In this document: positions 25,942 through 34,846 of the stretch, in pieces | Numbering within the stretch: the first letter of the stretch is position 1 | Layout: each line of letters begins with the position of its first letter | Origin: Acuticoccus mangrovi | Lineage (GTDB): Bacteria > Pseudomonadota > Alphaproteobacteria > Rhizobiales > Amorphaceae | Direction of reading: 5' to 3' | DNA: 64,000 nt | Assembly (NCBI RefSeq): GCF_016411865.1 | Contig: NZ_JAEKJA010000027.1 | Coordinates: 1-64,000 of the forward strand | Program-made: the position numbers and the translations under genes | Notes under the pieces: generated by a model | What the model saw: only the letters and a program-made list of their open reading frames with translations | Databases searched by the model: none | Told to the model about the DNA's origin: nothing

Positions 25942-26982
25942 ATGCAATATGTCAAACTGGGTCCGACCGGCCTCGAGGTGTCTGCGATCTGCATCGGCGC
26001 GATGAGCTATGGCGAGCCGGCCCGCGGACACCCCTACTGGTCCCTTCCCGAGCCCGAGAGCCGCGCGATGATCCGCCATGCGCTCGATCTCGGGATCAAC
26101 TTCTTCGATACGGCGAACATGTATTCGCAGGGCTCGAGCGAGGAGATCCTCGGCCGTGCGCTCAAGGACTTCGGCAACCGTGACGATCTCGTCGTGTGCA
26201 CCAAGGTGCGTCACGAGATGCGCTCCGGCCCCAACGGGCGCGGACTTTCGCGCAAGGCGATCATGACCGAGATCGATCATTCGCTGAAGCGGCTCGGCAT
26301 GGACTATGTCGACATCTACATGATTCACCGCGCCGACCCGCAAACGCCGTGGGAGGAGACCCTCGAGGCGCTCCACGACGTGGTGAAGGCCGGCAAGGCG
26401 CGCTATCTCGGCGCCTCCTCGATGATGGCCTGGGAGTTCTCCAAGGCTCTGCATCTGCAGAGGGAGCGCGGTTGGGCGCGGTTCATCACGCTCCAGAACC
26501 ACTACAATCTGCTGGCGCGCGAGGAAGACAAGGAGATGCATCCGCTCTGTGCCGACTGGGGCGTCGGGACGATGATCTGGAGCCCGCTCGCCCGCGGCCG
26601 TCTCTCGCGCCCTTGGGGGGAAGGCACGGCGCGGTCGCAGAAGGACCCCTACCAGGGCATGCTCTATGCGGGCACCGAGGAGGCGGACCGGGCCGTCGTC
26701 GGCGCGGTGCAGGCCGTCGCCGATGCGCGTGGCGTGTCGATGGCGCAGGTGGCGCAGGCCTGGCTTCGCCGCAACCCGGTGGTGGCCGCGCCGATCATCG
26801 GTGCGACGAAGCCGCATCACATCGACGACGCCGTCGCCGCCCTGAACCTGACGCTCACCGACGACGAGGCCGCGCGGCTGGAAGCACCCTACACGCCGCG
26901 CTACGACTTTCAGGGCGTCTCCGATCCGAAGGTGATCAAAGAAATCTCCGAGCGGGTGGGCATCAGACCCGCCGATAGTTGA
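25942..26982 (+). CDS. Aldo/keto reductase, YajO/AKR12-like
   Basis: This 346-residue NADPH-dependent oxidoreductase has the (beta/alpha)8 AKR fold. The catalytic tetrad is visible: Asp in FFDTANMYS, Tyr in the same motif, Lys in VVCTKVRH and His in YMIHRADP. The N-terminus YVKLGPTGLEVSAICIGAMS and the NADP-binding C-terminal part are standard. The ATG at 25942 follows GAGAGAGGGA; the ATG at 25921 overlaps the operator and is less likely. Divergent TetR control suggests induction by a toxic carbonyl or xenobiotic; substrate not evident. Confidence 0.93.
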   Translation: MQYVKLGPTGLEVSAICIGAMSYGEPARGHPYWSLPEPESRAMIRHALDLGINFFDTANMYSQGSSEEILGRALKDFGNRDDLVVCTKVRHEMRSGPNGRGLSRKAIMTEIDHSLKRLGMDYVDIYMIHRADPQTPWEETLEALHDVVKAGKARYLGASSMMAWEFSKALHLQRERGWARFITLQNHYNLLAREEDKEMHPLCADWGVGTMIWSPLARGRLSRPWGEGTARSQKDPYQGMLYAGTEEADRAVVGAVQAVADARGVSMAQVAQAWLRRNPVVAAPIIGATKPHHIDDAVAALNLTLTDDEAARLEAPYTPRYDFQGVSDPKVIKEISERVGIRPADS

Positions 26983-26988
26983 GCTCGC

Positions 26989-27024
26989 CGGGACGGAGCC
27001 GGGCCGGCCGCGGCGGCCGTCCCG
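26989..27024. terminator. GC-rich hairpin between convergent genes
   Basis: Arms CGGGACGG (26989-26996) and CCGTCCCG (27017-27024) enclose a self-complementary GGCCGGCC core, 7 bp after the aldo/keto reductase stop. It is a likely terminator for that gene, without a U-tract. The rest of the 261-bp gap to the chemoreceptor stop is GC-rich with no gene. Confidence 0.5.
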
Positions 27025-27243
27025 CGAGGGCGGCCCTCCTCCGAAGCCATCTCGCGTCGCCGATGCTCCCGACACGCCCCGCGTCGACGGGTGGCGCGGG
27101 TCGCGGCGCGGACGCCGGGGACGGGTCCGGCGTTGGCTGCACGCCGCCGGCGCTCCGAGGAGATGTCGGCGCCGTGCTCCTTGCTCTCCGCGCGTTGTCC
27201 CGCGCGCCCCCCCGCTCTGCGTGCGAGGGCAGATCCGCAGCCG

Positions 27244-28998
27244 CTACAGGGCGGTGATGGCACCGACGAAGTCGCCGACCTCCTTGCGCAGGTCCTCGCC
27301 GCGGCGTGACAGGTCCGCCGACGACTGACGCACCTTCGCGGCGCGCTCGTTGAGGCTTTGGGTGGACGCGCTGACGACCTTGATGTTCGCCGTCACGTCG
27401 CGGGTGTGGGAGGAGGCGTGGCTCGCGTTGCGCGCGATCTCCTCGGTCGCCGCGCCCTGCTCCTCCACCGAGGCGGCGATCGACGAGGCGATCGCGGCGA
27501 TCCGCTCCACCGTCTGGCCGATCGCCTCGATCGCCGTCACGGAGCTGCGCGTGGCGGCCTGGATGCCGCTGATCTGCTGGGTGATGTCCTCCGTGGCCTT
27601 GCCGGTCTGCTCGGCGAGGCTCTTCACCTCCGTCGCCACCACCGCGAAGCCCTTGCCGGCCTCGCCCGCCCGCGCGGCCTCGATGGTGGCGTTGAGGGCG
27701 AGGAGGTTGGTTTGCTCGGCGATGTCGCGGATGAGACCGACGACCGTGCCGATCCGCTGCGAGGTCTCGGCGAGCTGGCCCATCTCGATGTTGGTGCGGC
27801 CGGCCTCGGCCACCGCGTCGGAGGTGATCTCGGCCGACTGGGTCACCTGCGAGCGGATCTCGCTGATCGAGGACGAGAGCTCCGCCGCGGCGCTCGCGAT
27901 CGTCTCGAAGGTGGATTCCACCTGCTCGGCGCCGTCGGCCACGGTGCGGGCCTGCTGCGCGGTCTGCGACAGCGTATCGCCGAGCGCCTTGGCGGTGACG
28001 TCGAGCTCGCCGGCCGCGTGGAGCACCCCCTCGGCGACGCCGCCGACGGTCGCCTCGAAGCGCGCCGACAGCTCCGTCATCCGGTTGCCGCGCTGCTGGA
28101 GCGCGGCGGCGTCGGCCTTCTGCCCCTCCTCCAGGCGGATGCGCTCGATCGCGTTCTCGCGGAAGATCTCGACCGCCTGCGCCATCTTGCCGATCTCGTC
28201 GCCACGCTCCTGCGAGGGCACCTCGGCCGACACGTCGCCGGCGGCGAGGCGATGCATGACGGCGGTCATCATGCCGATCGGGCGTGCGATGGTCTTCGCG
28301 AGCATCAGCCCCAGGAGGCAGAAGAGCCCGGCCGTCACCAGCGAGCCGACGACGATCACGCTGGTGGCGCTGGTGGTCGCGCCCGCCTGCGCCTCCTCGC
28401 GGACGGACAGGAGGTCGCGCTCGACGTTGGCGATCTCGCTCAGGAGCGCGCGAAAGCCGTCCATAGAGGCCTTGCCGGCGCCGGAACTCTCCATGGCGCG
28501 GGCCTGCTCCTGCGTCGCGGGATTGCCCATCAGCGCGATCTCGCGCTCGGCGATGTCCCCGCGCCAGGTCATGGCGAGGCCGTTCAGCCGATCGAGACGG
28601 GCCTGCTGCTTGGCGTTGTCGGCGGTCAGCGTCTTCGCGGCGCCGAAGGCGGTCTCGTACTGACGCACGCCGGCGTTGTAGGGTTCGAGGAACGCGGTGT
28701 CGCCGGCGACGAGGTAGCCGCGCAGGCCGGTCTCCTGGTTCACCATGGCGAGGAGCACCCGATCGAGCTGGCCGAGCACCTCGTAGGTGTGGGTCTGCCA
28801 CTGCGAGCTTTTGTTCAGGAAGCCGAGCCGCTCGAGGGTGAAGGCGTTGATCGATCCGACGAGCACGACGAGGACCCCGAAGCCGAAGAGGAGCTTCCGC
28901 GAGATCTTGAGGTTGTCGAGAAACGATCCGCCGGCGCCGTGACGTGGCCCGATGCCGATGTCGGCGCGCAGCGTGGCGGCGTGCAATCCCTGTCCCAT
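27244..28998 (-). CDS. Methyl-accepting chemotaxis protein, CHASE3 sensor
   Basis: This 584-residue receptor has a cytoplasmic N-terminal stretch of about 30 residues, a transmembrane segment ([18 protein letters not shown]), a periplasmic CHASE3-like helical bundle ([20 protein letters not shown], about 77-96), a second transmembrane segment near 215-235, HAMP, and a signalling domain with the tip [20 protein letters not shown]. The ATG at 28998 is the only plausible start. It differs from the Cache-type receptor at 23022 in sensor type, so the two probably respond to different signals. No che operon is nearby. Confidence 0.93.
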   Translation of the reverse strand: MGQGLHAATLRADIGIGPRHGAGGSFLDNLKISRKLLFGFGVLVVLVGSINAFTLERLGFLNKSSQWQTHTYEVLGQLDRVLLAMVNQETGLRGYLVAGDTAFLEPYNAGVRQYETAFGAAKTLTADNAKQQARLDRLNGLAMTWRGDIAEREIALMGNPATQEQARAMESSGAGKASMDGFRALLSEIANVERDLLSVREEAQAGATTSATSVIVVGSLVTAGLFCLLGLMLAKTIARPIGMMTAVMHRLAAGDVSAEVPSQERGDEIGKMAQAVEIFRENAIERIRLEEGQKADAAALQQRGNRMTELSARFEATVGGVAEGVLHAAGELDVTAKALGDTLSQTAQQARTVADGAEQVESTFETIASAAAELSSSISEIRSQVTQSAEITSDAVAEAGRTNIEMGQLAETSQRIGTVVGLIRDIAEQTNLLALNATIEAARAGEAGKGFAVVATEVKSLAEQTGKATEDITQQISGIQAATRSSVTAIEAIGQTVERIAAIASSIAASVEEQGAATEEIARNASHASSHTRDVTANIKVVSASTQSLNERAAKVRQSSADLSRRGEDLRKEVGDFVGAITAL

Positions 28999-29700
28999 CC
29001 TGGTGATCCACCTCGTCGTGAGTGTCGCCCCGACGTCATAGGCGATCTAGCGTGACCGAGGCTTGGACGGTGGTACCGACGGCGCTTCGGGCGCCCGCCG
29101 CCGCCCGTCTCGCTCCGAGCGGGCTTGCTGAGCGACGCTCTGCCGGTCCGGCCGAGCCCATGCAGCAAGGGACAGCGGCCTTGCGCCCCGATCGGCGGGC
29201 AACGGATGAGCGGCCATGCGCGACGGGGGGCTGGGCGATGGCGGCAACGATGGGCGGGATCGTGCCAATTGCGAGCGTAACAAGCGCAACCCATCAGTAC
29301 CAAAGCAGACGCTCGGACCTGAACCCATGGCACCGCTCGATATTGTTCAATTAATCAATGGATAAAGGATATTATCATATGATTATGGACGCAGTTCCTA
29401 GATTGACGGTTCACGGGACTAGTCGCCGCTACCGAAACAGATGCTACAATTCTGTTTCACGCACTCGGGGATACCTTACGCGATTAACCAACGATCAATC
29501 CGATGACGGCATCGATAACCGCGCCCCTGGCACAGTAATCCGAGATTTATACTGAGTCCTTTTTTTGCCTTTCAACGGGTTTCCGAGACAGAAGGGGGCG
29601 AGTAGCAGCCTTCAGATGAAGCTGCGTGGGTAGCCTCGGCGACGGGTTGAAACGAAGCCGAAAGGACGGTAATTGTTGATGATTATGAATTTAGGAAGGC
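28999..29700. other. Intergenic region, GC-rich then AT-rich
   Basis: 28999-29330 is ordinary high-GC sequence with no supported gene and must hold the chemoreceptor promoter. From about 29340 composition falls. A 58-codon frame at 29379-29555 (MIMDAVPRLTV) has AAAGGA nine bases upstream and could be a small gene, but its Arg-rich product has no features. An inverted repeat GAAACAGA (29434-29441) / TCTGTTTC (29451-29458) lies inside it. A candidate structured RNA follows at 29548-29667. Confidence 0.45.
29548..29667 (+). ncRNA. Candidate structured RNA or 5' leader
   Basis: Four nested pairings were found by eye: GTCCTTT (29556-29562) with AAAGGAC (29661-29667); TTTCAAC (29570-29576) with GTTGAAA (29646-29652); CCGAG (29583-29587) with CTCGG (29635-29639); and an apical hairpin GCAGCCTTC (29605-29613) with GAAGCTGC (29618-29625) over AGAT, with one bulged C. 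A TATACT -10 box at 29548-29553 would start transcription at the base of the outer stem. It lies 34 bp upstream of the small gene at 29701. I recognise no known riboswitch or sRNA family. Confidence 0.45.
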
Positions 29701-29979
29701 ATGCTCGTGGAATCTAAATCTTCTCAGATCAAACCTGAAGATCGACTGACGAATAAAGAAAAAGAGTACCTGAAGATATTAAACGACAACATGAAGGAGA
29801 TACGCTTAGAAATGAGCGAGGTGCTGAAGCGTATGGGTATTAACCTGTATGTTGATAATTTTTCACTGTCTTCCGATCCGGGTGTGCTTGAGAAGCACCC
29901 CCTCGATTATGGGGCCTGCTGCGAAGATGGGACATACGTTGCTGAAGGTTGGATGTGTGATTGGATTGGATCACGCTGA
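29701..29979 (+). CDS. Small hypothetical protein
   Basis: This 92-residue soluble protein is not recognised. Residues about 14-45 form a charged amphipathic helix (LTNKEKEYLKILNDNMKEI, then VLKRMGINLYVDNF); the C-terminal part holds three cysteines (YGACCEDGTY, WMCDWIG) that could bind metal. The upstream AGGAAGG is one base from the ATG at 29701 and seven from the in-frame GTG at 29707, so translation may begin at the GTG. Codon use is clearly AT-richer than the neighbours, consistent with acquisition by transfer. It follows a candidate structured leader. Confidence 0.55.
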   Translation: MLVESKSSQIKPEDRLTNKEKEYLKILNDNMKEIRLEMSEVLKRMGINLYVDNFSLSSDPGVLEKHPLDYGACCEDGTYVAEGWMCDWIGSR

Positions 29980-30430
29980 TACAGCGCAGTATGTGATGAG
30001 ACTTTGGCGCTCTTTATAAGCGTATGGTCTGCGAGGAATCGGCAGGGCCTCCGCTGCCAATGATGGCTCGTTCTGGAAAAATGTATTTACGCTTGGCTGA
30101 CTAAGCGAAGTCGCCACCAATCGGCGATCAGTTTATCTCAGGTCGCCTATGCTCCATCTGAAACACTTCTGATGTAAACTGTTTCAGATGGACTGCCGAT
30201 GCCCGGTTTCGAAACGGGACCGGCTCGGTTCCATAACCTCCCGTTCTCAGACTCGACGGGCTAAGCAACCGGATGTCCGCTATTCGAGGTCGTTCACGTT
30301 TGAGTGAACAACCGGAATGGGTCACAACCGCCGCTCTCCGCAAAGTCGCCCCCGAACCCGGCGCTCGCTCCTTCGGCACACGGTTCGTCCGCGCTGCCGT
30401 GGCCGGCCGGGCGCTCCCCCGGCGACACCG
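29980..30430. other. Intergenic region with inverted repeats
   Basis: No convincing gene. It begins AT-rich and returns to high GC by about 30330. Two inverted repeats stand out: the long one annotated at 30153-30192, and GTTCAC-GTTTGA-GTGAAC at 30292-30309. The minus-strand importer operon ends at 30431, so its terminator should lie here; GCCGG/CCGGC at 30406-30423 is only a weak candidate. Confidence 0.5.
30153..30192. repeat. 13-bp inverted repeat, operator-like
   Basis: Perfect arms TCCATCTGAAACA (30153-30165) and TGTTTCAGATGGA (30180-30192) flank a 14-bp spacer. There is no T-run on either side, so a terminator is less likely than a protein-binding site or a mobile-element end. The inner TGAAACA/TGTTTCA core resembles the smaller repeat at 29434-29458. 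Confidence 0.7.
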
Positions 30431-31708
30431 TCAGATTACCGTCGCTCCCGTCTTCAGGGCGCGGAGGGATTGGCAGATGCTGCGGACGAGGTGGTTCTTC
30501 GTCGGGCCGTGGTCGGGGTAGCGGATCAGGTTGTCGCCGTTGTGCATCAGGACGAAACCGCCGGTGCCGCGCTCGCTCGGATAGCGCCAGAGCCAGTCGG
30601 CGGGCTTCGGATCGTCCGGCGGGCCGACGTCGGTGAGCCAGATCGCCCCCGGCGGCATCGCGCTCCAGCCACGCGCATACTGGCCGAACACCCCCTGCCA
30701 GCCGTCGAAGTCCTCCGGCATGTCGGCGAAGACGCCGGCGCGGTCGTCGCGCACGCGCACCTTGAGGTTGGTGAACGGCCGCGCCGGCACGGCCTGGAAG
30801 CGCGACAGGAACGGCAGGAAGGCGGTGTGGGGCTCGCCGCAGATGATCATCGACCCGCCGCGCTCCAGATAGGCGAGAAGGGCCGCGCGCCGGGAGGCGA
30901 GGAAAAACTCGTCGTAGTTCGACGGCAAGTAGAGGATGTCGGTCGCGGCGAGGACCTCCTCGTCGAGCGCGCGGTGCGGGTGGACGCGGAACGAGAAGCC
31001 CGCCGCCTCGAGGCTCGCGGCCGTCGCCGCCGGTTCCCAGTTGTCGAGCGTGTGGACGCACTGGAGATAGGTGACGCGGCTCGGCGCCGGGCGGACGATC
31101 CCGAGCTCGCGGTTCAGCCATGGATAGAAGCCCTGCAGAAAGCGCGTGGCGGCGGGCATGAAGCGCTGGCCGTTGTGAAGGTGGGGGTCGAGCGTCGCGA
31201 CCATCAGCCGGCCGCCCTCGCCGACCTTGATGTCGAGGAAGAGCGAGCCCGTGCCGTCGCAGAGCGACAGGATCGGCACCGCGTCCGGATGCGGCGCGTA
31301 GGCGCCGCCCCAGTGCCAGGTCATCGCCGCGAGGGGGATCGCCTCGCAAATCGGATGGCGCGGCTCGTTCTGGTGGATCTCGACGCTCCCGCCCTTCGTC
31401 CACCACAGCCAGTCGCGGATCGTGCTCGGCCACCATGCGAGGTCGACGACGTCGATCCAGTCCGCCTCGCCCTGGAAGAAGACGACGAGGAAGCCGCCGC
31501 CGCGCACATAGTCGTTGAGCTGGGGCCCATGCGCGGCGATGCGCACGCTGTCCATCGCATCGGGCACGATCACGGCGGCATAGTGCCGGAGGTCGCAGCC
31601 CGGCAGGTCGTCCAGATAGACGAGATCGTCGAGGTGGTGGGAGAAGTCCTCGAAGCTGCGCAGCTGGGCGTTGTTGCCGCCGTGGAGGAAGGCGATGCGC
31701 GGGCTCAT
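30431..31708 (-). CDS. Protein with two GATase/ThuA-like lobes, in a metal-importer operon
   Basis: This 425-residue cytoplasmic protein has no signal or membrane segment. Two halves look alike: AAVIVPDAMDS then LNDYVRGGGFLVVFF near residues 45-80, and TDILYLPSNYDE then LLAYLERGGSMIIC near residues 255-295. That repeated strand, helix, GG, strand pattern is typical of the class I glutamine-amidotransferase/ThuA fold. I see no canonical Cys-His-Glu triad. Its start overlaps the ATPase stop by four bases (ATGA), so it is made with the importer and may process or sense the imported ligand. Function unknown. Confidence 0.75.
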   Translation of the reverse strand: MSPRIAFLHGGNNAQLRSFEDFSHHLDDLVYLDDLPGCDLRHYAAVIVPDAMDSVRIAAHGPQLNDYVRGGGFLVVFFQGEADWIDVVDLAWWPSTIRDWLWWTKGGSVEIHQNEPRHPICEAIPLAAMTWHWGGAYAPHPDAVPILSLCDGTGSLFLDIKVGEGGRLMVATLDPHLHNGQRFMPAATRFLQGFYPWLNRELGIVRPAPSRVTYLQCVHTLDNWEPAATAASLEAAGFSFRVHPHRALDEEVLAATDILYLPSNYDEFFLASRRAALLAYLERGGSMIICGEPHTAFLPFLSRFQAVPARPFTNLKVRVRDDRAGVFADMPEDFDGWQGVFGQYARGWSAMPPGAIWLTDVGPPDDPKPADWLWRYPSERGTGGFVLMHNGDNLIRYPDHGPTKNHLVRSICQSLRALKTGATVI

Positions 31709-32460
31709 CGCGCCGTGTCGCCGGCGTGGCCGTAGAGCGGCGCGTAGGTGTAGGCCTCGCGCCCCACGAAGTCGGCCCGTCCGATCGGCACGCCGTAGAG
31801 GGCGCTGAGGTTGGCGGCGTTGAGGACGTCCGCGCGCGCCCCGCCGAGCGGCGGAGCAGAGGGGTACATCAACAGCACGTCGCTCGCGATCTCCACCGCG
31901 TGCTGCGGCGCGTGCGTGGTGAACACCACGGTGAGGTCGTGCTCGCGGCTGAGGCGGTCGAGGAGGTCGATCACGATGCGCTGGTTCTTGTAGTCGAGGG
32001 CGGCGCAGGGCTCGTCGAGGATCAGCACCTCGCACTCCGAGGCGAGCGCCTGGGCGATCATGACGAGCTGGCGTTGGCCGCCGCTGAGGGTGTTGAAGGT
32101 CCGCTCCTCCAGATCGGCGATCCCCATGAGGGCGAAGAAGCGGCGCACGACGGCGTAGTCGCGCTGGCGCGGCGCACCGAAGAGGCCGACATGGCGCGCC
32201 CGCCCCATCAACGCGATGTCCATCGCGGTGTAGGAGAAGGCGACGTCGTAGAGCTGCGGCACGTAGCCGGTCCGCCCTCCGACGGTGCAGCGCCCGGCGT
32301 CGGGACGGTGCACGCCGATCAGCGTCATCAGCAAGGTGGTCTTGCCGACGCCGTTGGCACCGAGCACGGCGAGGATGCCTCCCTTGGGCACGACGAAGTC
32401 GCAACCCTCGATGACGCGCCGCCCGCCGCGGCTCACCACGAGCCCCTCGACCTCAATCAC
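31705..32460 (-). CDS. ABC transporter ATPase, iron-siderophore/cobalamin class
   Basis: This 251-residue ATPase has Walker A GANGVGKTT (about 33-41), a Q-loop in GYVPQLYDV, the signature LSGGQRQ, Walker B VLILDEPCAALD and the switch His in FTTHAPQH. It energises the FecCD-type permease encoded just upstream, overlapping it by 8 bp. Gene order (binding protein, permease, ATPase) is that of iron-complex or vitamin B12 importers. Confidence 0.93.
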   Translation of the reverse strand: MIEVEGLVVSRGGRRVIEGCDFVVPKGGILAVLGANGVGKTTLLMTLIGVHRPDAGRCTVGGRTGYVPQLYDVAFSYTAMDIALMGRARHVGLFGAPRQRDYAVVRRFFALMGIADLEERTFNTLSGGQRQLVMIAQALASECEVLILDEPCAALDYKNQRIVIDLLDRLSREHDLTVVFTTHAPQHAVEIASDVLLMYPSAPPLGGARADVLNAANLSALYGVPIGRADFVGREAYTYAPLYGHAGDTAR

Positions 32461-33535
32461 CGCGCCAGCCGCCGTGGGAGTGGAGCCGCCTGAGAATCAG
32501 CGCGAACACCGGCACGCCGATCAGCGCGGTGATGATCCCGAGCGGGATCTCGGCGGTGGTGGCGGTGCGGGCGATGTCGTCGACGAGGAGCAGATAGATC
32601 GCCCCGATCAGCCCGGTCGCCGGCAGGACGCGGCGGTGATCGGCGCCGACGAAGGTGCGCGCCACGTGCGGCATGACGAGCCCGACCCAGCCGATGATGC
32701 CGCTCGTCGCGACGACGCCGGCCGAGATGAAGGCGCTCGCGAGGAGGATCGTCCAGCGCACGGTCGCGATCGGCGTGCCGAGCGCGCGGGCCCGCTCCTC
32801 GCCGAGCGACATGATGTTGATCTGGTAGCGCAGCAGATAGATGACCAGCGCCGACGGTGCGACCGCCACGGCGAGGAGGAGAACGTCGCCGTAGTTGTTG
32901 GACGCGATGCTGCCCATCAGCCAGTAGGTGATGGCCGGCAGCTTCTGGAACGGGTCGGCGAGGAGCTTGGCGATCGAGATCGCCGCCGCGAAGAAGGCGG
33001 AGACGACGACGCCGGCGAGCACCAGCATGAGGAGCGAGGTCCGCCCGCCGACGGTGGCGAGGAACTTCACCACCACGACGCTCGCGATGCCGAAGCCGAA
33101 GGCGATGGCGAGGAGGCCGTAGCCGGACACCCCGAGGAGGATCGCGAGCGTGCCGCCGAAGCCCGCCCCGGCCGTGACGCCGATGATCCCCGGGTCGACC
33201 AGCGGATTGCGGAAGAGCCCCTGCAGCGCGGCACCGGAGATCGCGAGGCCGAAGCCGATGAGCACCGCCGCGAGGATGCGCGGCAGCCGCACCTTCTCCA
33301 CCACCGTCTGCGCGATCTGGCTGTGCTGCGCGTCCGATCCCGGGACGAGGTTGCTCCACAGGATCGAGACGACCTCGTGCAGGCTGACGTCGTAGCGCCC
33401 GATCGTCACCGAATAGAGCATCGCGGCGACGAGCAGGACGAGGAGGAGCGGCAGCAGGACGAGCGAGCCGGCGCGCCGCCCTCGGCCGCCGACCGCGGGT
33501 GTGGCGAGCTTATCGGAAGATGGCGCTGTAGCCAT
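32453..33535 (-). CDS. FecCD-family ABC permease
   Basis: This 360-residue integral membrane protein has about nine to ten hydrophobic segments and the FecCD signatures GFGLAISGAALQGLFRNPL (about 93-111), GVTAGAGFGG, and near the C-terminus GLVMPHVARTFVGADHRRVL, the cytoplasmic loop that contacts the ATPase. A single permease gene implies a homodimeric channel as in BtuC. It overlaps the binding-protein gene by 26 bp and the ATPase by 8 bp. Confidence 0.94.
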   Translation of the reverse strand: MATAPSSDKLATPAVGGRGRRAGSLVLLPLLLVLLVAAMLYSVTIGRYDVSLHEVVSILWSNLVPGSDAQHSQIAQTVVEKVRLPRILAAVLIGFGLAISGAALQGLFRNPLVDPGIIGVTAGAGFGGTLAILLGVSGYGLLAIAFGFGIASVVVVKFLATVGGRTSLLMLVLAGVVVSAFFAAAISIAKLLADPFQKLPAITYWLMGSIASNNYGDVLLLAVAVAPSALVIYLLRYQINIMSLGEERARALGTPIATVRWTILLASAFISAGVVATSGIIGWVGLVMPHVARTFVGADHRRVLPATGLIGAIYLLLVDDIARTATTAEIPLGIITALIGVPVFALILRRLHSHGGWRGD

Positions 33536-34565
33536 CGGAGGCGGCGTTCTGATCCATGTAGAGGACGCTGTCCATCTGCGCCGCGCCGAGGTCGATGCCG
33601 TAGATGGCGGCGTAGGCGTCGTGAATCTCTCCGCGCAGCTGCGGCACCGTGTCGGCGCCGTGGGCGACGGCGGCGAGCCACGGCGACGACAGGAAGATCT
33701 CCGGCGCGTCGGGCGAGCCGGCGAAGGCGGGGATCTTGTAGACGCGCCGGTTCTTCACCGCGTCGAGATCGGCGAGGAGCGCGTTGCCGTAGAAGCTCGC
33801 CGGCGTGAGGTCGTGGGCGTAGGGCGGGATGAGGATCATGTCCGGGTTCCAGGCGAAGAGCTGTTCCAGATCGATCGTCTGCCACCACTGGCCGGTGTCG
33901 TCGGCCGCCGGATTGGTGACGCCGCTCAGGGAGAGGTCCAGCGATCCGTTGGCGATGATGCGGATCTGGTCGCCGAACTGGTCGATATAGAGGGCGCTCA
34001 CCTTGTCGGCGTCGGGCATCGCGGCGAAGGTCTCGCGCATGGTCGCGGCCGAGGCGTCCTGCAGGTCGAGGATGGCCTTGGCGTGCGCCTCCTTGCCGGT
34101 GAGGTGGCCGGTGAGGGTGACATAGTCCCGCCGCTGCTCGGCGGTGCAGCAGTCCCAGATGATGACGTTCAGCCCGACCCGCTCCAGCGGCTCGGCGCCT
34201 TCGCTCGCCCACTGGATGACGGCGTCGGGCGCGATCTCGAGGATCGCCTCGATGTTGGGAACGAAGCCTTCGATCGCCGCGGTGGGGGTGAGTGTGCCGA
34301 GCTCGGGCAGGAGCTCGCCGTAGAGGCCGGCGACGTAGTCGCGCTTGAAGAAGCTCTGGTTGACGGCGGCGATGTGGTCGGCCGAGCCGTCGACGGCGCG
34401 ATAGAGGATCGGCCCCGAGCGCACGATGGTCACCACCTTCTGCGGCGGCGCGTCGAGCACGATTTCCTTGCCGCGGTGATCCTTGAATTCGACTTGTGCC
34501 GCAGCGGTCTCGGCGGTGAGAACGAGACCGGCGGCGATGATCGCAGCGACGGTGACTGGCTTCAC
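33510..34565 (-). CDS. Periplasmic binding protein, iron-complex/cobalamin class
   Basis: This 351-residue protein has a signal peptide (VAAIIAAGLVLTAETAAA) and a cluster-A binding fold: VEFKDHRGKEIVLDAPPQKVV, then NIEAILEIAPDAVI and WNPDMILIPPYA. It captures the ligand for the permease and ATPase that follow in the operon. Ligand type (ferric siderophore, haem or corrinoid) is not readable; no outer-membrane TonB receptor is in the window. A palindrome 32-50 bp upstream probably controls the operon. The first gene of the four-gene unit running to 30431. Confidence 0.93.
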   Translation of the reverse strand: MKPVTVAAIIAAGLVLTAETAAAQVEFKDHRGKEIVLDAPPQKVVTIVRSGPILYRAVDGSADHIAAVNQSFFKRDYVAGLYGELLPELGTLTPTAAIEGFVPNIEAILEIAPDAVIQWASEGAEPLERVGLNVIIWDCCTAEQRRDYVTLTGHLTGKEAHAKAILDLQDASAATMRETFAAMPDADKVSALYIDQFGDQIRIIANGSLDLSLSGVTNPAADDTGQWWQTIDLEQLFAWNPDMILIPPYAHDLTPASFYGNALLADLDAVKNRRVYKIPAFAGSPDAPEIFLSSPWLAAVAHGADTVPQLRGEIHDAYAAIYGIDLGAAQMDSVLYMDQNAASDGYSAIFR

Positions 34566-34596
34566 GGGACGGTTCCTTGTGTGGACGCGCCTAGTT

Positions 34597-34615
34597 TGAA
34601 GTTATTTCAACTTCA
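34597..34615 (-). promoter_or_regulatory. Palindromic operator upstream of the metal-importer operon
   Basis: Arms TGAAGTT (34597-34603) and AACTTCA (34609-34615) around ATTTC, 31 bp before the binding-protein start codon, in an AT-rich stretch. Position fits a repressor site. By eye it does not match the classical Fur box or the Irr element; related TGA...TCA half-sites are known for RirA, so iron control is possible but unproven. Confidence 0.55.
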
Positions 34616-34846
34616 GTTTCAGAGTATTGTTATCGTGTGGGATACAATCTCTAAAACTCGACCCGTCGGATACACATTCCCATGGTGATTTGCAAACGCC
34701 CGCGCAGGGCGGATGGCGCCGCTCGGGCGCAGCGGTCGGGGGCTGCGCGGGCATGGCGCCGCGCGCGTTCGGTCGCATGGGGAGGTCGGGACCGCCCGGG
34801 CGCGGGGATCGGCCCGCGCGCGCCTCGCCCGCGTGCGCGCGCCTCG

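Noticed and set aside
29022-29354. 110-codon + strand frame upstream of the low-GC patch
   Set aside because: No ribosome site, Arg/Ala-rich composition and overlap with the expected chemoreceptor promoter.
30292-30309. Inverted repeat GTTCAC-GTTTGA-GTGAAC
   Set aside because: Six-base arms are short, there is no gene start at a fitting distance on the + strand, and it is not a plausible terminator; mentioned only in the regional note.
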